The notes: generated by a model from the sequence alone, not told the origin. A DNA stretch of 64,000 nt from Undibacterium sp049340185 (GCF_049340185.1 NZ_JBMPPC010000001.1:744001-808000), one strand, 5' to 3'; counted from the first letter of the stretch, positions 8,446 through 17,798 are shown. Translations and numbers: made by a program.

Positions 8446-8832
8446 CTACCCGGATTTTGTTACCCGACCCAGCACCCAACCGACCGATAGTACATAACGA
8501 CTTCCGCCAACAACGCGGGTGACGCTGTGTTCGCAGGTGTCGGGGCGAAATAGCTTGATTCTTTTTGAGTTGTAAATTGGTGTCGCACAGATAAAATCGC
8601 CACCGGAACGTGGTGATTTCAGGATGAGATTGAGCCGGTAATGACGTCCATTTTGTATCGGATCGGTATGCGGCGGGATTTCGGTACCGTCGGGATAGCG
8701 GATGATGTAGCTGTCGAACGGAAGCGGCCAGGGTGCCGTGAGCAAAAGCATTTTGTCATACCCTGTGCCCTGCCTGCCTCGCTGCCAGCGAAAAACTTTG
8801 GATAGATACATGCGCAGGGATGTGAGTGCCAT
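8446..8832 (-). CDS. Putative 2-oxoglutarate/Fe(II) oxygenase
   Basis: A 128-residue protein with the signature of the double-stranded beta-helix Fe(II)/2OG dioxygenase fold. The HxD pair is His55/Asp57 in IPPHTDP, the distal His is His102 in CEHSVTRV, and a 2OG-binding Arg112 lies in GGSRYVLSVGW. It is close to prolyl-4-hydroxylase/PiuC-like small oxygenases, and the substrate is unknown. The last codons (VTKSG, stop) coincide with AAATCCGGGT, the same 10-mer that ends repeat family I. The C-terminus may therefore have been remodelled by a repeat end. Confidence 0.72.
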   Translation of the reverse strand: MALTSLRMYLSKVFRWQRGRQGTGYDKMLLLTAPWPLPFDSYIIRYPDGTEIPPHTDPIQNGRHYRLNLILKSPRSGGDFICATPIYNSKRIKLFRPDTCEHSVTRVVGGSRYVLSVGWVLGRVTKSG

Positions 8833-8931
8833 AGCGGTGTGGTGGTTTGGTATTAGTGATGAAGGTAGACGGCGAAGATGAACGATGTATTTTCGTGATG
8901 TCTATGCCCGATTCCGATGTGCAGATCGTGG

Positions 8932-9636
8932 TCAGAGTTTATGTAAATTCTTACTGGCCTCGCGCACGCTCAATCCCGATAATTGTTCTTGGTGTGCCTG
9001 TAAAAACTGACGGATAAAATCAGGATCGTGCCAGGCATAATCGCGTAAAGCCCAGCCAATCGCTTTGCGAATAAAAAATTCTTTTTCTTCTGCGCAGAGT
9101 AATGCATAGCGGCTGAGCCGATCGACATCAGTCGCCTCACGCCAGCCAAGTTGATGCAACAAAGCGATGCGTCTCACCCAAAAATCAGGATACTGAATTG
9201 CCGTATCCATCAAGGCTTGCACTCGCCTGTCTGGCGTGAGATGCGCTCTCAGCACATCACCAGTTATACCAGCCAAGCCATCAACGGTATCCCACCATGA
9301 TTTGGATTGCACCAGCGTTAGTAGCTGCGCAATCGTATCCGCCGGGGGTGCCGCTGTCAGGGCAGGAATATATTTCGCCAGCAGATCAATCGCGACATAC
9401 TGGTACTCACGTTCTGGTAAAGACCAGAGTTGATCTGCCATTTCAAAAAGTTGTGTGGCAGTTGACGGCTTGAGCGCACGGATCAACGGCATGACAGCTT
9501 GACGACGTATCGGAGCAGCAATGCCAAGATAGTCGAAGCGATCTTTCATATAAGCGCGCATACCTGGAGCGCGCTGCGGATCGGCGAATGGGATCAAGGC
9601 TTGCTGAAAGCCGGTGATGATGGTGCTTTGTATCAT
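8932..9636 (-). CDS. DNA alkylation repair protein, AlkD family
   Basis: A HEAT-like-repeat DNA glycosylase of the AlkC/AlkD family, which removes bulky or cationic alkylated purines without base flipping. Helical repeats with WxLP.REYQYVAIDLL, SWWDTVDGLA, FWVRRIALLHQL and EKEFFIRKAIGWALRDYA are typical, including the catalytic-site W-D pair and the conserved KAIGWALR. I chose the ATG at 9636 (MIQSTIITG, about 235 residues). An ATG 12 bases upstream is also possible. Confidence 0.88.
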   Translation of the reverse strand: MIQSTIITGFQQALIPFADPQRAPGMRAYMKDRFDYLGIAAPIRRQAVMPLIRALKPSTATQLFEMADQLWSLPEREYQYVAIDLLAKYIPALTAAPPADTIAQLLTLVQSKSWWDTVDGLAGITGDVLRAHLTPDRRVQALMDTAIQYPDFWVRRIALLHQLGWREATDVDRLSRYALLCAEEKEFFIRKAIGWALRDYAWHDPDFIRQFLQAHQEQLSGLSVREASKNLHKL

Positions 9637-9780
9637 CCTGATTACCATGTAATACACAATTCCTAAAACTCAATCCGCAATGCTGGTGCGGCTTAGCGAG
9701 CAAAAATCGTCTGAAAGGCGCATCAACATTGCGCAATCTATTTCGGAAGTTTCTAAAAACCTCCAAATTAAAAAATCCCA

Positions 9781-9860
9781 TTGACAGGACTTAGGCAAAA
9801 ACCAAGACCTCTCAACACAGAGGCACGGAGTACGGAGCACAGAGCGGAGAAAAGCAGGCG
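9781..9860. repeat. Degenerate purine-rich direct repeats
   Basis: Short imperfect repeats of the type CACGGAG / CACAGAG occur between 9820 and 9890, in the gene-free stretch between alkD and ligE. Similar low-complexity strings are common between bacterial genes. No function can be assigned. Confidence 0.4.
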
Positions 9861-9942
9861 TAAGCGGTACGGAGTGTTTTCAGAAATCCCCTCTGCTGAT
9901 ACGCGACAGTCAATGTCATCCCTCGCCTGCTACGCTAGCTCA

Positions 9943-10836
9943 CTACTCACTGGGTCTGCTGCGCAAAAAACTCGCAAACTTCGGCAGCCCCGTCGAAGTC
10001 AGATCACGATAGCGATAAGTGACTGTGCTGCCGATCGCCGGCGGATCGCGGCGCTGTGCGTCACTCAATCCGGTTCCCAGGCGGAAGCGCTGCCCATCAG
10101 GAGTTTGCACGACCAGTGCGCCTAACAAACCCTGATATTTGCCATGCCCTGCTTCATGAGCGACGACAACGGCTTCGGCATCGAGCTGCGGTTTTAGCTT
10201 TAGCAATAACTCGGATCGTCCTGTCTGCCAGGTCGCATCTGCTCTGTGCAGCATCAAACCTTCACCACCGCCATGAACAACTTGCGCGAGTTGTAGCTTG
10301 AGGCTTGCTTTGTCTGCGATACGTGTCTGCGCTAATACCTGCAACCAGGCGACATTCGCTTTTGCCACGCTTGCCTCTAAGCTAGCAATCCGTTGCGAAA
10401 AGTCGCCCTCGCCGTTTGGCAGCTCATACAGTTGATAGCTAATTGACTTCCACTCAGCATCATCGGGCTCCTGGCGGCGTACTGCTGCAGACACCTGATC
10501 AAAGTGGCGGCGTCCCATCCACAGTTCGCCATCCAGAGCATGCTTTGGTAATGCCGCGGTGAACCAGGCTGGCGCGTGGATTATTTTGCCACTACGAAAA
10601 CGTAATTGCTGTCCATCCCAATATGCCCGCACGCCATCAAGCTTTTCACTCACCAGATAGCGCGTGACATCAAATTTATCTGCGTAATTTTGTGCGAGCA
10701 ATAAAGGCGGCGCAGTGAATTCACTTTGAGCACTCGCAGACTGTGCTGCGTAGGCAGAAACGGCGGGATGCAAGACGCCGCTGAGCAATAGCAGCGCAAC
10801 TATTTTTCGCAATGGCGGGAGTTGAGGAGTTTTCAT
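9943..10836 (-). CDS. Secreted ATP-dependent DNA ligase, LigE type
   Basis: A short ATP-dependent DNA ligase with a signal peptide. From the ATG at 10836 the N-terminus is a basic/hydrophobic leader (PLRKIVALLLLSGVLHPAVS) with a cleavable AYA/ASA region near residue 30-36. The adenylated lysine is Lys65 in the SEKLDGVRAYWDG motif, followed by LDGELWMGR, GEGLMLHR and LLKLKP. The C-terminal OB fold reads RFRLGTGLSDAQR. Periplasmic Lig E enzymes of Proteobacteria have this exact build and are linked to handling of extracellular DNA. The frame extends 23 codons further upstream, but the signal peptide fixes the start used here. Confidence 0.9.
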   Translation of the reverse strand: MKTPQLPPLRKIVALLLLSGVLHPAVSAYAAQSASAQSEFTAPPLLLAQNYADKFDVTRYLVSEKLDGVRAYWDGQQLRFRSGKIIHAPAWFTAALPKHALDGELWMGRRHFDQVSAAVRRQEPDDAEWKSISYQLYELPNGEGDFSQRIASLEASVAKANVAWLQVLAQTRIADKASLKLQLAQVVHGGGEGLMLHRADATWQTGRSELLLKLKPQLDAEAVVVAHEAGHGKYQGLLGALVVQTPDGQRFRLGTGLSDAQRRDPPAIGSTVTYRYRDLTSTGLPKFASFLRSRPSE

Positions 10837-11097
10837 CAAAAATCCAATCGCATGAAGATGTTTAGTAAATTCTCTACAAAGGATACAGAAGGATGGACAC
10901 AACATGGATCGGGCAAGACATAACTACGACACAGATTGGTAATGCCATTCAATCCAGCCACAAAAACCTGAGATTACCATCCCTGCATAGGCAAGGACGC
11001 CGCTAGATTTCAACTCTCGCCAGAACGATAAAACTAAGGCTAGACTTAACTCGACTGCATTAATCTAGCGGACTAATTTAACCCAGTTTGATTTAGT

Positions 11098-13788
11098 TCA
11101 ATTCAGTTTTTTTAAGGCTTCTTTTACCGCTGCTGCGCTCGGACTATTTGGCGCCAGTTGCAAGAAATTGTTGTAAGCGACTTTGGCCTTCTCATTCTCG
11201 TTCAGGCGAGCGCGGGCATCTCCCAGGTTCAAATACGCAACGGCTCTCGACGGATCGATTTGTAGAGTATTTTCAAACCAGCGAGCGGCCTCGGCGTATT
11301 TCTCTTGTTTGAAATAGACGAAGCCCAGATTATTGGCTGCCAGACCGAAGTCAGGCCGGTATTTCAGTGCCTCAGTAAATGCCGCCTCTGCCTGCGCATA
11401 TTGCTTCTCACGATAATGTTGCAAGCCTTGATCGTTGGCGCGCTGCGCTAGCTGACGAGACGAGGCATCGGCGGGTTTGGGTGCGGCAATTTTTTGCTCG
11501 CCACCGTTCAGGTTCTTGATGACGATTGTCGTATCGTTACCCGCCTTGACACGTGCACCATCGAGTTTGCTGTTGAGCGCAATTGCGTCGGCCGATAACT
11601 GATCCGTTTTTGCATTCAAAAATTCTGCTTCACTACGCACCTCGAACACAAATTCACCACCCTCTGATCCGGGCAAACTGCCGAACGCAGGCGTTTGTTG
11701 TGAGACGCTGGAGACGGCAGGAGCGATGTAGGCGGCGAGCTCTGTCGCGGTGATCATACCGTCACCATTCAGATCCGCCTTGCCCGACAAGGCTTGCAAC
11801 AGCGTCCAGGTAAAGACTGAGTGTCCGTTCGGACCGCCGTCGGCGACCAGCTGATCGGCACCGCCGGCCGTTAACATCTGGCGACCAAGTCGCTTCGCAT
11901 TCTCACGCAAGAACGAACTGCTGCCACTGCCGCGCGTCAATCCCAGTCCGCTGTAACAGGCATCCATGACAAACAAGACGTGCTTGGCATTCAGGTTCTC
12001 GGCAATGTTCTGTAAGTCTGTCATTGGGATCGCATCGACAGAAACCTGCTCAGGATCAGAATCGACCGGAATAATGTAGCCAAGGTTACGGCCTGAACTC
12101 AGTTTGCGCGTGGCGCCATGACCGGCGAAGAAGACAAAGACACGATCGTCTTTTTTCAATTGGCCATGCCCTAGCTTATCGTGAAACACCGCAAGAATAT
12201 TATTTCTGGTGGCATCAGCATTGGTCAGCGTGATCACCTTATCACCAGCAAAACCCATGCGATTGACGAGTGTGTCGCGGATCGCATTGGCATCTTGCAC
12301 GGCGTATTGCAGTTTCGGCCATTTGGCATAGTCGTTAATCCCGATGACAACAGCCCAACTGTTTTGATAATCGGTCGTGACATTGAGTTTTTCTACCGGT
12401 GCCTTGTTATCTTTGCCAATCTTAAATTCATTACCATCCCATCCTGCAAAACGATAACCGTCCGCGATCAGCCTGTCTAATACCAGAGGCAAAGCCTTGA
12501 CAGTACGTTCATGAATATCATGGAACAAAATAATGCCGCGCTGCTCTTTATCGACCGTGGCGAGCACACGATTGGCAATCGAGTTCGGCACCGGATCGGC
12601 CCAATCCAAGGAGTCGATATTCCACATCACCGAGCGTAATCCCAGGCTAGACAAAATCTCCATACCCTCTTTATTTTTCGCGCCGTAAGGGAAGCGGAAC
12701 AATGACGAGCGTGCAGGATCGATTGCTTTCAGGAGCTGATCGGTTTGTGCAATTTCAGCATGTAGGCTGTCACCATTTTGTTTGGACAATAAGGCATGAC
12801 TGAAACTATGATTGGCTAATGTGTGCCCCGCAGCGAGTAATTTTTTGCTGGTATCCGCATTCTTATTCAGTTTTTCTTTACCTTGCGCATCAATACTGCC
12901 GACATTGCGCCCCACCTGAAAAAAGACAGCCGGTACGTTGTATTGCTTCAATATCGCTGCGATTTCGTCGGTGTAGGTTGAGTGCGGACCATCATCGAAA
13001 GTCAGTACGACGGTTTTGGCCGGCAGACCTGTGCCGAAAATTTCTTTCTCTTTTGCTGAGTTGCCAGCAACTTCCGGCATGTCCGGATAAGGCAAAATCA
13101 CGCCGTAATCTTTCAGAATTTGTTCACGCGGATATAGTTTGCGCAATTTGGTCAGGTAGTCATCCCAGCGCTCGCGCTTGAGCTCAATCGAGCGCGATTC
13201 AAAACGGGAAAAGATATCCTTGAGTTCCTTGTCGTATTCTTTCTCGATCTCGTTTAAAGCTACAAGATCCTCAGTGACCCGCTTGTGCAGTTTGATCGCG
13301 GGTAAAGTCTGTTCGCTGGCAATGGCTTTTTGCAATTTGAGCAAAACCTCCTGAAACGCCAGACGGTCAGCGTCGTATAAGCCATCACCGGATTCGATAA
13401 AACTCAGCATCGCGTCAAATGCTGCTTCACGCTCGGTGGTTTTATACGCTTGTACTGTTTTTAAATACGCATCGACATTCTCCAGTCGCACCAGATTCTC
13501 ATGAAACAAGGCTTGACCTATACGGTTCGCAGCGGCTTTCTCTTTGACCGACAAAGTTTTTTCATCTGCCAGCAATACAATGACTTTGCGATACGCAGCA
13601 AGAATATCGTTGAATTCTTTGGGTAATCCGTTTGCCGTCCGATCAACTCCGGATAGCGCTGCAACTCCGTCAGCACTGTCTATGGACTTCTTGGGGGTCG
13701 ATTGAACAAAAAAATAAGCGGTAATTGCTACCGCTATTGTGATCATAACTGCGACAAGCGCTAGAAGAATTCGACGAGATTTCATCAT
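11098..13788 (-). CDS. Membrane-anchored polysaccharide deacetylase-caspase-TPR fusion
   Basis: An 896-residue multidomain protein. Residues 7-29 form a membrane anchor or signal. Residues 60-230 are charged and helical. A NodB deacetylase domain (about 257-450) has TFDDGPHS with Asp265/Asp266, HSFSH with metal ligands His327/His331, RFPYGA and ILFHDIHE. A caspase (C14) p20 domain starts at SWAVVIGINDYA (about 476), with catalytic His557 in FAGHGA and Cys611 in DACYSG. An EF-hand-like loop, DLNGDGMIT, lies near 672. About three TPR units occupy 790-896. All key catalytic residues of both enzymes are present. The likely location is periplasmic or outward-facing, so the deacetylase could act on cell-wall or surface glycans. 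It lies 272 bases downstream of the SPFH gene on the same strand. The function of the fusion is unknown. Confidence 0.85.
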   Translation of the reverse strand: MMKSRRILLALVAVMITIAVAITAYFFVQSTPKKSIDSADGVAALSGVDRTANGLPKEFNDILAAYRKVIVLLADEKTLSVKEKAAANRIGQALFHENLVRLENVDAYLKTVQAYKTTEREAAFDAMLSFIESGDGLYDADRLAFQEVLLKLQKAIASEQTLPAIKLHKRVTEDLVALNEIEKEYDKELKDIFSRFESRSIELKRERWDDYLTKLRKLYPREQILKDYGVILPYPDMPEVAGNSAKEKEIFGTGLPAKTVVLTFDDGPHSTYTDEIAAILKQYNVPAVFFQVGRNVGSIDAQGKEKLNKNADTSKKLLAAGHTLANHSFSHALLSKQNGDSLHAEIAQTDQLLKAIDPARSSLFRFPYGAKNKEGMEILSSLGLRSVMWNIDSLDWADPVPNSIANRVLATVDKEQRGIILFHDIHERTVKALPLVLDRLIADGYRFAGWDGNEFKIGKDNKAPVEKLNVTTDYQNSWAVVIGINDYAKWPKLQYAVQDANAIRDTLVNRMGFAGDKVITLTNADATRNNILAVFHDKLGHGQLKKDDRVFVFFAGHGATRKLSSGRNLGYIIPVDSDPEQVSVDAIPMTDLQNIAENLNAKHVLFVMDACYSGLGLTRGSGSSSFLRENAKRLGRQMLTAGGADQLVADGGPNGHSVFTWTLLQALSGKADLNGDGMITATELAAYIAPAVSSVSQQTPAFGSLPGSEGGEFVFEVRSEAEFLNAKTDQLSADAIALNSKLDGARVKAGNDTTIVIKNLNGGEQKIAAPKPADASSRQLAQRANDQGLQHYREKQYAQAEAAFTEALKYRPDFGLAANNLGFVYFKQEKYAEAARWFENTLQIDPSRAVAYLNLGDARARLNENEKAKVAYNNFLQLAPNSPSAAAVKEALKKLN

Positions 13789-14060
13789 GAAGATATTTGA
13801 CTAAGGGAATGACGTATCTTAATTCAAATTAGCTCAGGCATGAAAAAAACATAACGATTTGGCATGCAATGGCGTTTGATGCGGATCATCAAATGGCAGA
13901 AATGACTTAGCCAGTCACCGCATCAGTTACTACAAGCGCAATTACCTTACCTCCTCTCCCGCATGCAGGAGAGGGGTGGTTCTAAGCTCGTTTCTGCGCT
14001 TGCTTCTACACTCGCTCCTCAGCTTGTCTTTGCTTTTTTTTGCGTTTCTACGAGAAGAGC

Positions 14061-16001
14061 TTACGACGCGATCACAACTTCTTTTTTCTCACTCTTATTC
14101 AACAAGTCTTTTGCAGCCAGTGCGAGAAAAGCATCGACTGCTGAGGCGCTGCCGCCACCACCAGTTTGTATGCTTGGTACCATGGCGATATGACCTTTCT
14201 CTATCGCCTCGGCAAAGCGCAGCAGTACAGTTTGCTGGAATTGCAGCTCTGGTCCACCGTAGGCTTCAACGTTCAGGCGAGTGGCCTTGGCCTGCGCTTC
14301 CCCCACTTGTTGTAACTGATAGGCCTCGGCGTTCGCGAGCGTACGTTTGGCATCGGCCGCACCGGATGCTGCCTGGCGTGCTTCTTCGGCAGACTTGATT
14401 GCTTTCTGTACCGCTGCACTACCTTGGTTCTCAGCGATTTTAACGGCAAGCTCAGACTCGGTAATCGCGGTCTGTTGTTTGGCTTTGGCTTCGGCCTCGC
14501 GCAAAATACGTTCTTGTACTGCGGCGGTCTCTTTGGTTTTATAGGTTTCTAATTGCTCTCTGGAAACCTGCCGCTCACGCAATTGTTTGAGGATCACTTC
14601 AATTTGTGTATCACCTGTTTTAGCCCGCGGCGTGCCAATCAGAACCTCGTTCAGAGTCAGGTTATATCCTTCAAAATTCTTGCGCATTTCGGCTTTGGCG
14701 CGCTCTTGAATGTCCGAACGTTCTTGCAATAATTCAATCAAGGTTTTGCCCTGGCCAATATTTTTAAAATAAGCAGCAACCATAGGGTCCAGCGTTTGTT
14801 CGACCAATTTTTGAATATCGCCAAAACGCTGTATCACGAGCGGCGCCATTTTATAATCGATGTTGACGACGACCGACAAAGGCAGATCAGGCTCGAATGC
14901 GTCCTTGGTAATCAGTGACACTTCGCTTAGATGTTTGTCGAGCTCATGCGAACCGACTGCGCCTGATTGCCACTTCAGAATAAAATTCGTAGTCGGTACA
15001 TCAATCACACGCTTGGCATACGGATTTAATGCGTATTTACCTGGTAACAGAGGTGTGACCTGTACGCCTTTTTCATCACTGCCTACTAATTCACCATGAC
15101 GATAGGCGTCACCAGTCACATCGTTGCCAGCCTTGCCGGTATAGGATACGACGACACCGACATAACCAACCGGAACTACACGTTTTTCAACGATTTCATA
15201 TGTGGCGAAACGAGCGTTCAGATAATACGTACCTTCGACCAGCACTTGCAGTTGACGGCCTTTGTAGCCACCGGACTCAATGAATACCTCGGGATTCTGA
15301 AAGTCGTGATGATAACTACTGCTCTCGTGCGGATCAGCACCGACAACAGGTGCGACGATCGTACCTTCAGGTAACGACTGGCCTTCATGAGTCGTGATCA
15401 CAGCGAGCTTATCGTCACGTATCACTAAAGGCTGGAAGCCATTGCGGGTACGCAGTTCACCTAGCATCTCGGCCAACTGCCCGACTACTTCGCCGTCGGT
15501 ACTGACGTTGCCATCACCCGGCAAAGGCAAGGCGCATACTTTATCTGTCGTCAGCACCACAAATTGAGCGAGATTGATCGCGTAAGTACCTTCGCGCAGG
15601 ATTTTTCTCTGCAATCCTTTTTGACCGCCGCTGGTCAGAAACCCGCGCACATCGGTGAAGTCATTCGCGGTCTTGTTGCATGCCAGATTCTGCGTCGGTG
15701 CCATTGCCTGACCATCACGGGCAAATACGTAGGCCAGTGTCCCCTGCTGTATGGTCACCAGATCATGCCGGTGAATCGCATACTGGAACGGAAAGAACAC
15801 ATGAAAACCGCCACGCAAGACTTCGGGTTGAAAACCGGCCTCCCCGTTCAGTGCGATAAAACCGTGTTCCAGAGAGCCGGAAGTAGACCATTTCTTTTCA
15901 ACGATACCGATTTTTTCATTCGATATATAGACCAGTATATTGCTGGTATAGAGAAGGATAATCACTATAAAGACGATGATGCCTAAAATAATTTCAAACA
16001 T
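14061..16001 (-). CDS. Flotillin-like SPFH protein with internal repeat insertion
   Basis: A 646-residue membrane-anchored SPFH/band 7 protein. A helix at residues 4-26 anchors it. Between about 57 and 336 lie four related beta units, each with a pattern like G..G.Q...L.EGTY.LN (about 60-84, 128-150, 248-270 and 313-336). The SPFH core follows (about 365-460, VVNIDYKMAPLVIQRFGDIQKL and NLTLNEVLIGTP). A long Ala/Glu/Lys/Gln coiled coil (about 480-600) with the flotillin-type motif EAYGGPE comes next. The tail has a GGGGSAS linker and a hydrophobic helix. Flotillin relatives scaffold membrane microdomains. It lies directly downstream of qmcA and nfeD. Confidence 0.85.
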   Translation of the reverse strand: MFEIILGIIVFIVIILLYTSNILVYISNEKIGIVEKKWSTSGSLEHGFIALNGEAGFQPEVLRGGFHVFFPFQYAIHRHDLVTIQQGTLAYVFARDGQAMAPTQNLACNKTANDFTDVRGFLTSGGQKGLQRKILREGTYAINLAQFVVLTTDKVCALPLPGDGNVSTDGEVVGQLAEMLGELRTRNGFQPLVIRDDKLAVITTHEGQSLPEGTIVAPVVGADPHESSSYHHDFQNPEVFIESGGYKGRQLQVLVEGTYYLNARFATYEIVEKRVVPVGYVGVVVSYTGKAGNDVTGDAYRHGELVGSDEKGVQVTPLLPGKYALNPYAKRVIDVPTTNFILKWQSGAVGSHELDKHLSEVSLITKDAFEPDLPLSVVVNIDYKMAPLVIQRFGDIQKLVEQTLDPMVAAYFKNIGQGKTLIELLQERSDIQERAKAEMRKNFEGYNLTLNEVLIGTPRAKTGDTQIEVILKQLRERQVSREQLETYKTKETAAVQERILREAEAKAKQQTAITESELAVKIAENQGSAAVQKAIKSAEEARQAASGAADAKRTLANAEAYQLQQVGEAQAKATRLNVEAYGGPELQFQQTVLLRFAEAIEKGHIAMVPSIQTGGGGSASAVDAFLALAAKDLLNKSEKKEVVIAS

Positions 16002-16147
16002 GAGAATATCTCTTTCAAGTTAACTCCGATGGTTCGGAAATGCAGCAGCCCGACTGGCACTTTGTGAGCGCCTGCCTTACTGCTTTGCTGGGTATTGTTA
16101 CTACGGGGTAGCGCGGAGTCTGTCGCACTCCTCGCTGGATCAGGACA

Positions 16148-17104
16148 TCAGGACGGTCGTCGCGGTGCAGCTACTTCGCTAGCGATGACTTTTTGGGATT
16201 TGGCTACTTGCATGGCGGTCGCAATCAGACCGCTCATATCGCCGAGATTAGCCGGGACGATAATTGAATTATTGGTTTTTGCTAAATTCGCAAAGGCGCT
16301 GACGTATTGCTCTGCGACTTTCAGATTGACCGCATCTGCGCCGCCGGGGGATTGAATCGCTGCCGCGGTTTTACGAATCGCTTCGGAACTTGCCTCTGCG
16401 ATTGCGAGAATCGCAGCAGCCTGACCTTGGGCACGATTAATCGAAGCCTGTTTTTCGCCCTCGGATTTTGCGATCGATGCTTCGCGCTCACCCGTCGCAA
16501 TATTGATCTGCTCTTGCTTACGCCCTTCGGACGCGGCGATCAGCGCACGCTTCTCCCGCTCTGCCGTAATCTGCGCCTGCATTGCATGCAGAATTTCTTT
16601 TGGTGGTGTCAGATCCTTGATTTCATAGCGCAGGACTTTGACACCCCAGTTAGCGGCAGACTCATCAATCGCGTTCACGATGGTAGTGTTGATGTGATCG
16701 CGCTCTTCGAAGGTTTTATCAAGTTCCATCTTGCCGATGACAGAGCGCAAGGTCGTTTGTGCTAATTGCGTAATCGCAGCGATGTAATTCGATGAGCCGT
16801 AAGAAGCGCGCATCGCATCCGTGATCTGAAAATACAAAATACCATCGACCTGTAACTGCGTATTGTCTTTGGTAATACAAACTTGCGGCGGTACGTCGAG
16901 CGGGATTTCTTTTAATACGTGTTTGTAGGCGATGCGGTCAATAAACGGCACCACGATATTTAAGCCTGGCCCAAGAGTCGCATGATATTTACCCAGTCGC
17001 TCGACGACCCAGGCATGCTGTTGAGGTACGACATTGATCGTTTTAACGACGAATACGATCGCCAGTACGAAGAGCACCAGAGCGACGCTTCCTATATTTT
17101 CCAT
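16148..17104 (-). CDS. qmcA: SPFH/stomatin-like protein QmcA
   Basis: A 318-residue stomatin/prohibitin-family membrane protein. It has an N-terminal helix (residues 6-26), then VPQQHAWVVERLGKYHATLGPGLNIVVPFIDRI, the PHB core with TLRSVIGKMELDKTFEERD, and the charged coiled coil KRALIAASEGRKQEQINIATGEREA. The match to E. coli QmcA (YbbK) is strong. These proteins form inner-membrane oligomers and are typically encoded beside an NfeD protein, as here (80 bases upstream on the same strand). Confidence 0.93.
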   Translation of the reverse strand: MENIGSVALVLFVLAIVFVVKTINVVPQQHAWVVERLGKYHATLGPGLNIVVPFIDRIAYKHVLKEIPLDVPPQVCITKDNTQLQVDGILYFQITDAMRASYGSSNYIAAITQLAQTTLRSVIGKMELDKTFEERDHINTTIVNAIDESAANWGVKVLRYEIKDLTPPKEILHAMQAQITAEREKRALIAASEGRKQEQINIATGEREASIAKSEGEKQASINRAQGQAAAILAIAEASSEAIRKTAAAIQSPGGADAVNLKVAEQYVSAFANLAKTNNSIIVPANLGDMSGLIATAMQVAKSQKVIASEVAAPRRPS

Positions 17105-17184
17105 ATGCTTACCTTTATTGTTTTAAGTGATGATACGTAATTCTGCTATTGGTCTTTATCAAGACATTGATCAGATCGAATTAT

Positions 17185-17619
17185 TTACGAAGGTCTTACA
17201 ATCAAGCGGCTACCTTGTATTTCTTCGATAATGAAAGCGCCGGGATAGCCCGCCGAGTGCTGCAACTCCACATCCCACATCGCTCCGCGATACATCGTGC
17301 GTGCGGTGTATTTGCCGTTACCCTGATCCTGCCACTCCTTCACCTGGATACTCATACCGATATCCATATTGACGTTAGGATCGCGAGCCGAATCCTGATT
17401 CTTGGTCCAGCCATACTTGCTGTTATGCAGTGCCAGAGTAGCGACACTGCCGACGACGGCAACCGTGATCAGTTGCATCGCCGGGCTTAAACTCAGTATC
17501 GCAGCCAGAGCGCCGGCCACCAGACCAACTGCGATCATTAATAAATAAAAGGTACCGGTAAATAACTCAAGTATCACTACTACGCCTGCCAGCACTAGCC
17601 ATGTCATCCATGCATTCAT
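17185..17619 (-). CDS. NfeD-family membrane protein (YbbJ-like)
   Basis: A 144-residue short NfeD protein. Two or three membrane helices (residues 5-67) precede a C-terminal OB-fold (IQVKEWQDQGNGKYTARTMYRGAMWDVEL). In other bacteria NfeD proteins partner with stomatin/QmcA proteins in membrane quality control. The gene opens the minus-strand set nfeD, qmcA, flotillin-like and deacetylase-caspase. Confidence 0.9.
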   Translation of the reverse strand: MNAWMTWLVLAGVVVILELFTGTFYLLMIAVGLVAGALAAILSLSPAMQLITVAVVGSVATLALHNSKYGWTKNQDSARDPNVNMDIGMSIQVKEWQDQGNGKYTARTMYRGAMWDVELQHSAGYPGAFIIEEIQGSRLIVRPS

Positions 17620-17761
17620 ATGATTAACTTCTCCTTATTTCTATTTATTGTGCTTGTTATAAATCTCGTGATTTTTATGATTATTTTATTAAATTGATTT
17701 CATCATTCTCTACGATGGTATCGAAACAATCATCGGTAATCGTTATCAAAATTTACCCACA

Positions 17762-17798
17762 AAAAAGCCCCCGTTACCGGATGGTAGCGAGGGCTTTT
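17762..17798. terminator. Hairpin with A/T flanks, possibly bidirectional terminator
   Basis: AAAAGCCCCCG and CGAGGGCTTTT pair around GTTACC/GGTAGC inner arms, with A-runs and T-runs on the two sides. It lies downstream of the ppsA terminator and upstream of nfeD. Confidence 0.6.

Noticed and set aside
9781..10125. Plus-strand 114-codon frame over the alkD-ligE gap and ligE 3' end
   Set aside because: It is rich in Arg/Ser with no family resemblance and overlaps the well-supported ligase gene on the other strand.
13949..13980. Terminator CCTCTCC...GGAGAGG after the flotillin-like gene
   Set aside because: The hairpin is real but has no T-run on the minus strand, so I did not call it a terminator.
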